In this document: in pieces, positions 40,902 to 48,483 of the stretch
How the letters are laid out: each line of letters begins with the position of its first letter
Numbering within the stretch: the first letter of the stretch is position 1
DNA from: Bauldia sp.
Lineage (GTDB): Bacteria > Pseudomonadota > Alphaproteobacteria > Rhizobiales > Kaistiaceae
NCBI RefSeq assembly: GCF_020442045.1
Contig: NZ_JAGRLA010000126.1
Coordinates: 1-48,483 of the forward strand
Direction: 5' to 3'
DNA: 48,483 nt
Translations under genes and position numbers: made by a program
The notes under the pieces: generated by a model
The model's input: only the letters and a program-made list of their open reading frames with translations
Told to the model about the DNA's origin: nothing
The model's database searches: none

Positions 40902-41756
40902 TCAGGATGTCATCGGCGGCGCTGTCTTGCGGTTGGCGGGGTCCCGCGAAACGCCGACACGCAATGGCGTCCGGGCAAAGTCGGTGAGGAAGCGGGCCAG
41001 CTCGTCGGAGACAAGCTCGACCAGACGCTCGCCGAGCTCGATGGTCGCCGCAGCCGGATCTCCGAAATAGCCGCAGTCGTCGGCCTGGAAGATCGGAGGC
41101 CATGCTGCACCGCTTTCGGTGATCGGGTCGCGGTCCGTCCCGTCCGCTATCCACGGCTGTGTGCGCCGCGGTGGCAAGCCGCGCTTGGTCTCGGTGATCC
41201 TTGCGACAGCTTCCGGCTCGTCGGCGCATATCGCCATCATCAGCGCCGTCTCGAACTCGCAGGCGTGGCCAAAGCGCTTGACGGCCCCGGCCAGCATATC
41301 CGGCCAGACCTTCTCGCTCGGGGCGAAATAGTCGACCGCCGCAGCGGGCATCCCGTCGGTCACCAGTTCGGTCGCCAGCGAGCGCAGCGGTGCGGAATTG
41401 CCGCCGTGGCCGTTGACGATCACCAGCCGCTGGAAGCCGGATGCCAGGATGCATCCGGCGATCTCCCTGAGCACGGTGAGGAAGGTGGAAAGGCGCAGGC
41501 TGATGGTGCCCGGCAGGCTCAGATGGTGCGGCGAGAACCCGTAGGGGAGCGGCGGCGCGACAAGGACGGGGACCCCCTCGACCTTGCGGGCGCCGGCGAC
41601 GCTCATCGCCGTGCTGATGGCAATATCGGTCTCCACCGGGAGGTGCTCGGCATGCTGCTCGATGGCACCCACCGGAAGCAACACCAGAGCCCCGCTGTCC
41701 CGCGCCGCCCCGATCTCCGAATCGGACAGCCTCTGCCAAAGAACGCTACGGAACAT
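40902..41756 (-). CDS. Creatininase-family amidohydrolase
   Basis: A 284-residue protein of the creatinine amidohydrolase family. The metal ligands are seen in GAIEQHAEHLPVETD (Glu, His and Asp, about 30-44), NGHGGN (His) and ACEFETALMM (Glu). Family members include creatininase, FAPy deformylase and other cyclic-amide hydrolases, so creatinine is only one possible substrate. The YGFSPHHLSLPGTISL block is the usual substrate-side loop. ATG 41756 lies 22 nt from operator site C. It is the first gene after the divergent GntR regulator and is separated from the racemase by site B. Confidence 0.88.
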   Translation of the reverse strand: MFRSVLWQRLSDSEIGAARDSGALVLLPVGAIEQHAEHLPVETDIAISTAMSVAGARKVEGVPVLVAPPLPYGFSPHHLSLPGTISLRLSTFLTVLREIAGCILASGFQRLVIVNGHGGNSAPLRSLATELVTDGMPAAAVDYFAPSEKVWPDMLAGAVKRFGHACEFETALMMAICADEPEAVARITETKRGLPPRRTQPWIADGTDRDPITESGAAWPPIFQADDCGYFGDPAAATIELGERLVELVSDELARFLTDFARTPLRVGVSRDPANRKTAPPMTS

Positions 41757-41778
41757 GTCGGTTACTCCCGTCTTGTGA

Positions 41779-41797
41779 GATATCGTGCAAAATATCT
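41779..41797 (+). promoter_or_regulatory. Operator-like site C (19-bp island motif) beside the GntR gene
   Basis: GATATCGTGCAAAATATCT, with perfect AGATAT/ATATCT arms (41778-41783 and 41792-41797). It lies 22 nt upstream of the creatininase-like start and 98 nt upstream of the GntR start, in the divergent gap. Adjacent placement to the regulator gene makes autoregulation plausible. It is one of the four island copies. Confidence 0.6.
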
Positions 41798-41894
41798 ATG
41801 CGCTATCTGCCTGTAATATTAGCATCTTGCGTCGACTCGGATTAGGATCGAAAAAAATCGGCATTGGGGTCACGGAAAGAACAGGAGACACCTG

Positions 41895-42650
41895 TTGCAA
41901 CCAGGGTCATCGACGGTGAACAAATCGGGTCGCCGCAATGCAGGCCGAAACGGCACGCGTTCGAAGGGGCGTTCCGGCCGGCATGATAACGTTTCGCTGA
42001 CCAGCATGGTCTACGACCGGCTCCGGAACGACATCCTCACCTGTGCCCTCGAACCGGGCTCCGACGTATCGGAGCAGGAGCTTGCGGCGCGCTTCGAAGT
42101 CAGCAAGACGCCGGTTCGCGAGGCCTTGGCGATCCTGCGTTCGGACGGGTTCGTCCGCATCTTCCCGCGCCGGGGATACCAGATCATCCCGGTGACGATC
42201 CGCGACATGACCGAACTCTTCGACGTCCGCACCATTCTCGAAGGCGGCGCCGCCGAGCTCGCGGCCGTGAGGATTTCGGACGCCGAACTCGACCGGCTGG
42301 AGGAACTCGCCCAGGTCGTCTACGATCGTGCCGAGCAGCCGAGCCTCAAGCGGTTCATACAGGCCAACCGCGATTTCCATCTGGCCATCGCCGCGGCTGC
42401 GGATAATTCGCGCCTCTGTCAGTTGCTCGAACGCCAGCTCGATGAGCTCGAGCGGGTCTTCTATCTCGGCGCCCGCCTCAGGGACGTCAATTCGGAGGTG
42501 ATCGCCGATCACACCAAGATCGTGCAGGTCCTGCGGTCGCACGACCCGGCGGCCGCCCGGCAGATTCTCATCGAGCACAATGAGCAGACGCGCCGCGGCC
42601 TCTCCGGCGCCATCGCGGACGGCCGCGGATTCGCGGGGCTCGGCCTCTAG
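41895..42650 (+). CDS. GntR-family regulator with FCD domain
   Basis: A 251-residue regulator. The winged HTH (about 35-105) reads VYDRLRNDILTCALEPGS, SEQELAARFEVSKTPVREAL and LRSDGFVRIFPRRGYQI. An all-helical FCD effector domain (about 115-235) follows, with ELFDVRTILEGGAAELAA and the metal-ligand block ANRDFHLAIAAAADN. FCD regulators bind carboxylate or amino-acid-like effectors. TTG 41895 is used because AGGAG stands seven bases before it; GTG 41916 is the alternative. The basic N-terminal extension (NKSGRRNAGRNGTRSKGRSG) is unusual and could add DNA contacts. Its divergent position and four matching operator-like sites make it the likely island regulator. Confidence 0.9.
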   Translation: MQPGSSTVNKSGRRNAGRNGTRSKGRSGRHDNVSLTSMVYDRLRNDILTCALEPGSDVSEQELAARFEVSKTPVREALAILRSDGFVRIFPRRGYQIIPVTIRDMTELFDVRTILEGGAAELAAVRISDAELDRLEELAQVVYDRAEQPSLKRFIQANRDFHLAIAAAADNSRLCQLLERQLDELERVFYLGARLRDVNSEVIADHTKIVQVLRSHDPAAARQILIEHNEQTRRGLSGAIADGRGFAGLGL

Positions 42651-42655
42651 GTTCA

Positions 42656-44164
42656 TCACGCCGGTGGCTTCCATAGTCTTTGCAGCACCGGCGACGCGTC
42701 GGTGTCTATCTCGGACCATGCATCGAGCGCAGCGAAATGGGCAGCCTCTTCTTCCTCCCACAGGGCCTTCGTGATTCCATGGATCATGGGGCCGATCCCG
42801 TATTTCATCCCGGTCACTGACGCCCCGGAGTGGGCGTTGGAGACCGTCGCGCCGTAGTTGAAGCAATAGATGCTCTCCAGCCCCGGCGTCCGCCCCTTCT
42901 CCCTCTCGACGAAGGAAAGATCCGGGTTGAGATAAGGATAGGTGCCGAGCGTGTCGTCGGCCCGCTCGGGCGGCGGCACGTACCTGTCCCGCCACAACGC
43001 GATGTTGTCTGCGAATCGGGCAAGCTCTGGTCGCAGGTTTGGATCGATGACGAAGCCGCTCCCGATGAAGAGGTGGTCGAACCGTTCGACGCTGTTATCG
43101 GTGGCGGTGATCTCGACGGCACCGTCGATCATACGGGCGTCGGCCCAGGATGCTCCCGGATGGAGCATGAAGTTCGGAAAGTGCCCGCAACGGTTGACCC
43201 CGTCCTGGGTCGGCGGCTGACCGAAACGGAACACCACCGTCATCCAGCGCCACTTGCTGGCATCGTCCATCGAGGCGTAGTGGCGAAGATAGCCGGCTTT
43301 CTCCAGGTAGCGAAAGCCGTTGATCTGCAGGATCTGCTTGCGGCGCATGTACATGGTGACCGCGTCCGCTCCGTTCTCGAGAAGGTCGGCCGAGCGATCC
43401 CAAGCCGTTGCACCCGCGCCCAGCACCGCGATGCGCCGCCCGGCGAAGTCGCGACTGTCGACATCGTCGGTGCACATGGTCCAGCGGTCGGCGGGAATGT
43501 TCTCGCGGACGAATGGCGGCAGCCACCAGGCACCCAGGCCTTCGATCCCAGTCGCGAGGATCACCTTGCGACAGAACAGGCTTTCAGTTCCATTGGGCGT
43601 CGTCATGACCAGACGAAGGACGCCGTGCTGGGGTCCGATATCGTCGACCCGCGTCTCGTTGCGAACCGGAATGTCGACGACGTCGCGGTACCAATCGAGG
43701 TAGGCCTGCCATGTCGTGCGCGGCCACTTGCCCATTGCCTCCCACTGCTCCTCGCCGAACATCGCCTCGAACCACGTTCGCGGCGCGAGGGAAGGTATGC
43801 CGAGGTCAGGGCCCGTCACGTGCTTGGGCGAGCGCAGGGTCCACATCTTGGAATAAGTGACCCAGGGCCCTTCTTGCCCGCGAGGCATTTGATCCAGCAC
43901 GACGATGTTGGTCACGCGCTCGCGGCGCAACGCGAAGGCTGTGGCGAGGCCGCCCTGACCGGCGCCTATGATTGCGACGTCGTAGAGATGGGTGCCGTCG
44001 GGCAGGCCGCGCGGCGATAGCCAGTCGTCCCCGGGATAGGCAAGGATGATTTCCAGGTCGCGGCGCACACGCTCCGAGAGGCCAGCGAGCCGCTTGGCCG
44101 CGTCGCGGAGCGGCCGAGGTTCGGCGGGCGGACTGAGGCCTCGTGACTGCTTAGTCGTGTGCAT
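42656..44164 (-). CDS. FAD/NAD(P)-dependent monooxygenase-like flavoprotein
   Basis: A 502-residue flavoprotein with two Rossmann motifs: VAIIGAGQGGLATAFAL (about 63-79; FAD) and IAVLGAGATAWDRSADLLENGA (about 243-264; NAD(P)H). Between them lies the WTLRSPKHVTGPDLGIPSLAPRTWFEAMFGE region typical of flavin-containing/Baeyer-Villiger-like or N-hydroxylating monooxygenases. The final third includes ARFADNIALWRDRY and IYCFNYGATVSNAHSG. It probably oxygenates an N- or ring-containing intermediate. ATG 44164 overlaps the upstream gene end (44151); TTG 44173 is an alternative. It converges with the GntR gene (5 nt gap). Confidence 0.85.
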   Translation of the reverse strand: MHTTKQSRGLSPPAEPRPLRDAAKRLAGLSERVRRDLEIILAYPGDDWLSPRGLPDGTHLYDVAIIGAGQGGLATAFALRRERVTNIVVLDQMPRGQEGPWVTYSKMWTLRSPKHVTGPDLGIPSLAPRTWFEAMFGEEQWEAMGKWPRTTWQAYLDWYRDVVDIPVRNETRVDDIGPQHGVLRLVMTTPNGTESLFCRKVILATGIEGLGAWWLPPFVRENIPADRWTMCTDDVDSRDFAGRRIAVLGAGATAWDRSADLLENGADAVTMYMRRKQILQINGFRYLEKAGYLRHYASMDDASKWRWMTVVFRFGQPPTQDGVNRCGHFPNFMLHPGASWADARMIDGAVEITATDNSVERFDHLFIGSGFVIDPNLRPELARFADNIALWRDRYVPPPERADDTLGTYPYLNPDLSFVEREKGRTPGLESIYCFNYGATVSNAHSGASVTGMKYGIGPMIHGITKALWEEEEAAHFAALDAWSEIDTDASPVLQRLWKPPA

Positions 44165-45230
44165 GTTCGGCAAGGGTCAGACGAAGGGAACCGGCGTCCG
44201 TGCGGGCAGATCCGACCGCTCTGAGTGATCGCGTCAGCCGTTCCGCACCACCGAGCGGCAGGTCGAGCAGGCTGACGAGACCCGGTGACGCATGATCGAG
44301 TCCGCGCGCGGCGTGAAGCATCATTGTCGCCGCGCCGGAAACCGGAGAAGCGGACGGGCTCACGGTCATGGTGACGGTCTGCGTTCCTTCGGCAATCACT
44401 GTTTCCTGCGCCGTGCGGCCGGCGCCATCGGGATCGAGCAGCATCTCCAACGTCATCGACATGCAGGGATGACAATCGACGGAGGCAACCGCGCGTTGGA
44501 CGACGCCAGCGACCGCCCCCCTTGCGACGACACCACCGGCACTCCTTATCTCGCGCCCCGCCACAACCGGCTCCCAGCTCTCCTCAATCGTATCGATCGG
44601 CCAGCCGCGGCGCTCCGCCACCGCAGCCATCGACTCCGGAAACCCGATATGGCCGTGGATTGCGCCGCTTGAGAGCCGCTCGGCGAAAACATCCGGTTTC
44701 AGGCCGAGCCCGACATGGGCGAAGTCGCTCCGACCGATACCGCTGACGTCAGCCACCCGAGTGACGTCGAGTCGGCGCAGGCCGGGGACAACCTGAGAGA
44801 GGACCAATGGAATCGTGTCGAAGGCGAAACCGGGATTGACGCCGCAGCCGACGACTCGCCGGCCACCCGTCCGCGCCTCCCTGTCAATGCGTTCGGCGAG
44901 ATCCGCGTATCGCAGCCATGGATAAAACATCCATTCGGCGGCGGTTACCACGTCGCAATCCGAGCCGACTGCCGCCGTGAGATGCAGGAGCACTTCAGAT
45001 GGCTCCGACGTCGCCGCATGGAAGATAATATCAGCACCCGACATCGCGCCAGGATCGGATGACACGCGGAGATCGCCGCGAAAACCGGCAATAACATCGG
45101 ATATCCGGCCGCCAACGATCGTGTCATCGTGATCGATCACGGCCGTCACGACGAAGTCGCGGCCGTCGGCGCAGGCCCCGACGATGGCGCGGCCAAGTGC
45201 GCCAAATCCCCAGACCGCGACGCGCTTCAT
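44151..45230 (-). CDS. NAD(P)-dependent amine dehydrogenase-like (DapB/2,4-diaminopentanoate dehydrogenase family)
   Basis: A 359-residue oxidoreductase. The Rossmann start is KRVAVWGFGALGRAIVGAC, then VTAVIDHDDTIVG and DIIFHAATSEPSEVLLHLTAAV. GCGVNPGFAFDTIPLVL in the middle is the hallmark of the dihydrodipicolinate-reductase-like amine dehydrogenase group. The substrate is unknown; an imine or amine of the pathway is plausible. ATG 45230 has AAGGAG six bases upstream and follows the YciI-like stop (45233) immediately. It overlaps the monooxygenase gene by 14 nt, so all three are one operon. Confidence 0.85.
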   Translation of the reverse strand: MKRVAVWGFGALGRAIVGACADGRDFVVTAVIDHDDTIVGGRISDVIAGFRGDLRVSSDPGAMSGADIIFHAATSEPSEVLLHLTAAVGSDCDVVTAAEWMFYPWLRYADLAERIDREARTGGRRVVGCGVNPGFAFDTIPLVLSQVVPGLRRLDVTRVADVSGIGRSDFAHVGLGLKPDVFAERLSSGAIHGHIGFPESMAAVAERRGWPIDTIEESWEPVVAGREIRSAGGVVARGAVAGVVQRAVASVDCHPCMSMTLEMLLDPDGAGRTAQETVIAEGTQTVTMTVSPSASPVSGAATMMLHAARGLDHASPGLVSLLDLPLGGAERLTRSLRAVGSARTDAGSLRLTLAEHAHD

Positions 45231-45232
45231 TG

Positions 45233-45520
45233 TCACTCCTTCAGCCACTCAAGCTCACGATGAGCCTGGGTCGGCAGGAACTCGATCACCTCATGGGTGA
45301 GGAGGCCCGCCCGGCGGAATGGGTCCTCGGCCAAGATCGCGTTGAGCGCATCGAGACCAACACCGCGCGCTATCATCACCGCGCCGGTACGAGGCTCTCT
45401 CCGCCCCGACAAGATGAACGTGCCGCCTTCGTAGAGCGGCGTCAGCCACGCCCGGTGCTCGGCCATCAAGGCATCGATCTCCGCCAGAGACGCGACATAG
45501 CGCGATACGACAACGAACAT
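45233..45520 (-). CDS. YciI-like (YCII) family protein
   Basis: A 95-residue YCII-type protein: FVVVSRYVASLAEIDALMAEHRAWLTPLYEGGTFILSGRREPRTGAVMIA (in blocks) with the conserved His-Asp-like region and DPFRRAGLLTHEVIEF at the end. These are small ferredoxin-like domains, some acting as muconolactone-type or dehalogenating enzymes. ATG 45520 has AGAGGG just upstream. It is the first gene of the minus-strand trio with the dehydrogenase and monooxygenase, under operator site D. Confidence 0.88.
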   Translation of the reverse strand: MFVVVSRYVASLAEIDALMAEHRAWLTPLYEGGTFILSGRREPRTGAVMIARGVGLDALNAILAEDPFRRAGLLTHEVIEFLPTQAHRELEWLKE

Positions 45521-45575
45521 CACCCTCTCCCTTGGCCCAAGAAATGCTTTCCTTCTGCTGATAAAGTTTGGTATA

Positions 45576-45594
45576 GATATATTACAGAATATGT
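45576..45594 (+). promoter_or_regulatory. Operator-like site D (19-bp island motif)
   Basis: GATATATTACAGAATATGT, in the 101-nt divergent gap between the YciI-like gene (-) and the glyoxalase-fold gene (+). It lies 55 nt upstream of the former and 27 nt upstream of the latter. It is the fourth copy of the island motif and extends the inferred regulon rightwards over both flanking operons. Confidence 0.6.
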
Positions 45595-45621
45595 CACGAG
45601 ATATTTTCAAGGTCGGTGTCG

Positions 45622-46059
45622 ATGCCACGGCGGATCCAACAGCAGGTGACGTTCCTCTACGTCCCCGAACTCGACCCGGTCGTCGAGTTTTACGGTTCCG
45701 TCATGGGTCTCCCCTTTGTCCTGGATCAGGGTGACTGCAAGCTCTTCGGGGTCGGACCCGACAGCTTCCTTGGGATCTGCCGCAACAGCAGCACCCAGCA
45801 CATGGCGAGCGAGGCGCCCCAGCAGCCTGGGCTGATCTTCGCGATCGTCACGCCCGATGTCGATGAATGGCACCGGCATCTCGTCGCCAAGGAGGTGCCG
45901 ATCGTGAAGCCGCCGACGCTCTACGAGGAGTACGGCATTTACCACATGTTCGTCCGCGACCCTGCCGGCTACCTGATCGAGATCGAGCAGTTCCGGCAGC
46001 CCGACTGGCCGGCGCCCCTCGGGCCGGAGCAGTCCATTCCCGATTTCGCAACCCGTTGA
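45622..46059 (+). CDS. Glyoxalase/bleomycin-resistance/dioxygenase-fold protein
   Basis: A 145-residue VOC-fold protein: QQVTFLYVPELDPVVEFYGSVMGLPFV at the start, QPGLIFAIVTPDVDEWHRHL in the middle, and YGIYHMFVRDPAGYLIEIEQF at the end, with the metal Glu in IEIEQF. The first metal position is Gln (QQQVTFL) rather than His. Possible roles are lyase, isomerase or dioxygenase. ATG 45622 is used; a GTG six bases earlier sits close to AAGG. It is followed after 17 nt by the ABC binding-protein gene, so it heads the transporter operon. Confidence 0.87.
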   Translation: MPRRIQQQVTFLYVPELDPVVEFYGSVMGLPFVLDQGDCKLFGVGPDSFLGICRNSSTQHMASEAPQQPGLIFAIVTPDVDEWHRHLVAKEVPIVKPPTLYEEYGIYHMFVRDPAGYLIEIEQFRQPDWPAPLGPEQSIPDFATR

Positions 46060-46076
46060 AACAGGAGAGTCGATCG

Positions 46077-46898
46077 ATGACTGCTTTTTCCGTACTGACG
46101 CGAACCGTCACCATTGCCGCCGGGATATCGCTCGCAGCGATAGCGGGTTCGCAGGCGGCCGATCTGAATGCGATCAAAGAAGCCGGCAAGATCACTGCCC
46201 TGACCACTGCCAACGACCGGCCGAATGCCTATATGGATGAATCGGGCAAGCCAACGGGATTCGAGATCGACGTCTGCAACTACTTCGCCGACAAGCTGGG
46301 CGTCGATCTGGACCTCGGCGTCATCGCCTGGGAAGGCATCCTTCCCTCGCTGACCGCCGGTCGCGCTGACATCATCTGCTCCGCGGTGAACATCACCAAG
46401 GCGCGGACGGAGACCTTTGATTTCTCGGTACCCTATTCGAGGACCAACATCGTCGCCGTGGTACCGATCGATTCCGACGTCACCGGGCCGACCGATCTCG
46501 AAGGGCGCGTTGTCGGCGGCGTCACCGGCGCCGACGGTGAGGACATTATCCGCGAGATCGGCGGATTCAAGGAGATCCGGGTCTATGCCGGCCTCACCGA
46601 AGTGATGACAGATCTCATTGCCGGCCGACTCGATGTCGTGATCACCGGCGACATCCAGGCCGGCGCGTTCATCAAGCAGCGCCCCGAAGCCGGCAAGATC
46701 GTCGGCAAGCCGTACAAAACCAACTTCGTCGGAACGCCGATGGCCGCCGGATCGGGCGAATTGCAAGCCGCCCTCAACGAAGCGATCAAGTCCGCCCGCG
46801 AAGATGGCACGCTCGATGCTCTGGCCGAAAAGTACTTCGGACTTGCCGACTTTACCTCGACCCTACCGCCGATCGGTGAGCCGGCTACCTTCAACTAA
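46077..46898 (+). CDS. Amino-acid ABC transporter substrate-binding protein
   Basis: A 273-residue periplasmic binding protein (family 3). The signal peptide is VTIAAGISLAAIAGSQAA. The mature protein shows GFEIDVCNYFADKLGVDLDLGVI, AWEGILPSLTAGRADIICSAVNITKARTETFDFSVPYSRTNIV (in blocks) and DLIAGRLDVVITGDIQAG. The TxxR-type ligand contacts (TKARTETFDFS) indicate an amino-acid or amino-acid-like ligand. AGGAG lies about 11 nt before ATG 46077. It is followed by the fused permease-ATPase gene, forming a two-gene importer. Confidence 0.93.
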   Translation: MTAFSVLTRTVTIAAGISLAAIAGSQAADLNAIKEAGKITALTTANDRPNAYMDESGKPTGFEIDVCNYFADKLGVDLDLGVIAWEGILPSLTAGRADIICSAVNITKARTETFDFSVPYSRTNIVAVVPIDSDVTGPTDLEGRVVGGVTGADGEDIIREIGGFKEIRVYAGLTEVMTDLIAGRLDVVITGDIQAGAFIKQRPEAGKIVGKPYKTNFVGTPMAAGSGELQAALNEAIKSAREDGTLDALAEKYFGLADFTSTLPPIGEPATFN

Positions 46899-46931
46899 TC
46901 GACGGCCGGGGCTGGCTGTCAGAGTGAGTGC

Positions 46932-48482
46932 ATGGACCTAGATTTCGGCTCACTGATCGTCTACTTGCCGTTCCTGGTCGCGGCGACTTGGATGACGATC
47001 TACCTGGCCGTTGTCTCACAGGTGATTGGAACCGTTGCGGGCCTGCTTCTGGCGCTGGCCCGCATGTCTCCCCGGTTCGTGCTGCGCTATCCAGCGCTGC
47101 TCTATATCTGGGTGGCGCGAGGCACTCCCGCGCTCATCCATCTCTTCTTCATATACTTCGCGTTGCCGACGATCGGCATCAGCTTCGATCCGGTGCCAGC
47201 CGCCATCATCGCCTTTTCGATTAGCTCGAGCGCATACAACGCCGAAATCCTGAGGGCGGGGCTGACCGCGGTCGCTCCTGGACAGATCGAGGCAGCGCGC
47301 GCCGTCGGCATGACTTACCCGACCATCGTCCGGCACATCGTCCTTCCCCAAGCCGTGCGGATCGTCATCCCGCCTTATATGAGTAACTTCATCAGCCACA
47401 TCAAGAACACGTCGCTGGCGTCGGTCGTGACCGTGCGTGAGCTGATGCTCACTACCCAGATGATCTACACGAACACTTTCCGGGCAATGGAGGCGCTGCT
47501 TCTTACCGGCAGCATCTATCTCGCCCTGACGTCGCTCGTCTCGATGGGCCAGTTGTGGCTGGAGCGCTGGTTTACCTTTGAGGACCGGAAGCTCAGTGCC
47601 CGCCGGCTTGCCCGGCTCGGTCTCACGGGCACGGAGACGTCATCGGTTCCGGCGACGGAACCTCTCCCCCGTGTCGCGGCGACGGCGAAGACCGAGGCAG
47701 AGCCCGTAGCGCGCGGTCCAGTGCTGAGCGTGGCCGCCCTCAATAAGAGCTTCGGCGATGCGAAAGCATTGGTCGACGTCACCGTTGATATCAACAAGAG
47801 CCAGGTGGTCTGCCTGCTCGGCCCCAGCGGCTCCGGCAAGAGTACGCTCCTGCGCTGCATCAACCTCCTCGAAGAGCCCGACTCCGGCCAGATCCGCATC
47901 GACGATGAGGGAACGCAGTTCAACCTGACATTCGATGGACGTCGCCAACGAACATCGGGACGGGACATGGCCCGCCTCCGTGGCGGCGTCGGGATGGTCT
48001 TCCAGCACTTCAATCTGTGGCCGCACAAGATCGCCCTGGAAAATGTCACCGAAGGATTGATACGGGTGCGCGGCATGAGTCCGAAGGAGGCCGCCGAGGT
48101 GGGCAAATCGATGCTCGCCAGGGTCGGCCTCGGCGACAAGCTGATGGCTTTTCCACAACACCTGTCAGGTGGACAGCGCCAGCGTGTCGCCATCGCCCGC
48201 GCTCTGGCGATGCGACCCAAGGTCATGCTGTTCGACGAGCCTACCTCGGCCCTCGATCCCGAGCTGGTTGGCGAAGTCCTGCAGGTCGTCGAGGACGTTG
48301 CCGCCAGCGGCATGACGATGCTGGTAGCAACGCACGAAATGGGGTTCGCCAAGCGTGTCTCCGACCGCATTCTTTTCATGGACGAAGGTCGCGTGGTCGA
48401 AGACGCAGCGACGGTCGATTTCTTCAACAGCTCCCGGAACGAGCGGAGCAAGCGGTTTCTCGGTGCGATCCTCAGTAGCTAG
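46932..48482 (+). CDS. Fused amino-acid ABC transporter permease-ATPase
   Basis: A 516-residue protein that joins two normally separate subunits. Residues about 1-215 form a HisM/GlnP-like permease with the EAA loop EAARAVGMTYPTIVRHIVLPQAVRIVIPPYMSN (blocks, about 117-150). A linker of about 40 residues follows (poor in hydrophobics). Residues about 255-516 are a polar amino-acid ATPase: Walker A GPSGSGKST (about 298), signature LSGGQRQRVAIARAL (about 411), Walker B VMLFDEPTSALDPE and switch His in THEMGFAK. The fusion gives one permease per ATPase, so a homodimer could supply all four core parts. The stop ends one base before the window edge; the gene is complete. Confidence 0.93.
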   Translation: MDLDFGSLIVYLPFLVAATWMTIYLAVVSQVIGTVAGLLLALARMSPRFVLRYPALLYIWVARGTPALIHLFFIYFALPTIGISFDPVPAAIIAFSISSSAYNAEILRAGLTAVAPGQIEAARAVGMTYPTIVRHIVLPQAVRIVIPPYMSNFISHIKNTSLASVVTVRELMLTTQMIYTNTFRAMEALLLTGSIYLALTSLVSMGQLWLERWFTFEDRKLSARRLARLGLTGTETSSVPATEPLPRVAATAKTEAEPVARGPVLSVAALNKSFGDAKALVDVTVDINKSQVVCLLGPSGSGKSTLLRCINLLEEPDSGQIRIDDEGTQFNLTFDGRRQRTSGRDMARLRGGVGMVFQHFNLWPHKIALENVTEGLIRVRGMSPKEAAEVGKSMLARVGLGDKLMAFPQHLSGGQRQRVAIARALAMRPKVMLFDEPTSALDPELVGEVLQVVEDVAASGMTMLVATHEMGFAKRVSDRILFMDEGRVVEDAATVDFFNSSRNERSKRFLGAILSS

Positions 48483-48483
48483 A

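Noticed and set aside
1..48483. CRISPR arrays, tRNA or rRNA genes, insertion sequences, prophage or integration sites
   Set aside because: I looked for regularly spaced repeats, transposase motifs, terminal inverted repeats and RNA-gene patterns and saw none that held up.

Overview
This 48.5 kb window is GC-rich, densely coded DNA. It looks like an alphaproteobacterium, probably a metabolically versatile soil or marine type: there are many TRAP/ABC transporters, sitABCD, a six-subunit Hyf-like membrane complex and many 1-4 nt gene overlaps with GTG/TTG starts. That placement is inferred from style and gene content. No rRNA, tRNA, CRISPR array, insertion sequence or phage gene was seen.

Layout. 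(1) 278-7606 (+): a small XRE regulator translationally coupled to hyfB-C-E-F-G-I-like genes. The large subunit has Ser-Gly-Asp-Ser where [NiFe] hydrogenases have Cys-Gly-x-Cys, so this is best read as an energy-converting hydrogenase-related (Ehr) complex rather than a hydrogenase. (2) 7761-8078 (+): a small exported protein. (3) 8109-14572 (-) with a divergent AraC-type regulator at 14870-15901: an exported sulfatase, an exported HAD-like protein, a DUF2092-like protein, a small exported protein and an octaheme cytochrome c with TPR tail. (4) 15914-19462 (-): sitABCD Mn/Fe uptake with a possible Fur/Mur box. (5) 19630-28983: a Dabb protein and an RpiR regulator (-), divergent from an N-formylglutamate amidohydrolase-like gene, a DctQMP TRAP transporter, a glutamine-synthetase-like ligase, an aldehyde dehydrogenase and an iron alcohol dehydrogenase (+). 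(6) 29173-30735 (+): CYTH-CHAD protein. (7) 31010-48482: a catabolic region with semialdehyde dehydrogenase, an N-methylproline-demethylase-like flavoprotein, a leaderless Bug-type binding protein, RidA-like, DAO-type oxidase, DapA-like, hydantoinase-like, Asp/Glu racemase, creatininase-like, GntR/FCD regulator, FMO-like flavoprotein, amine-dehydrogenase-like, YciI-like and glyoxalase-fold genes, and an amino-acid ABC importer with fused permease-ATPase.

How it works together. The TRAP block reads as import of an amine or amino alcohol, gamma-glutamylation, oxidation to aldehyde and acid, and hydrolytic removal of glutamate (inference). The right-hand island is tied together by four copies of the same 19-bp element, GATATNNTNCNNNATATNT (12 of 19 positions invariant), located only in promoter gaps of that island, including the one beside the divergent GntR gene. 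I propose it as that regulator's operator, defining a local regulon for breakdown of an N-methylated or cyclic-amide compound. Several enzymes in the island carry substitutions at canonical catalytic or cofactor positions, which suggests unusual chemistry.
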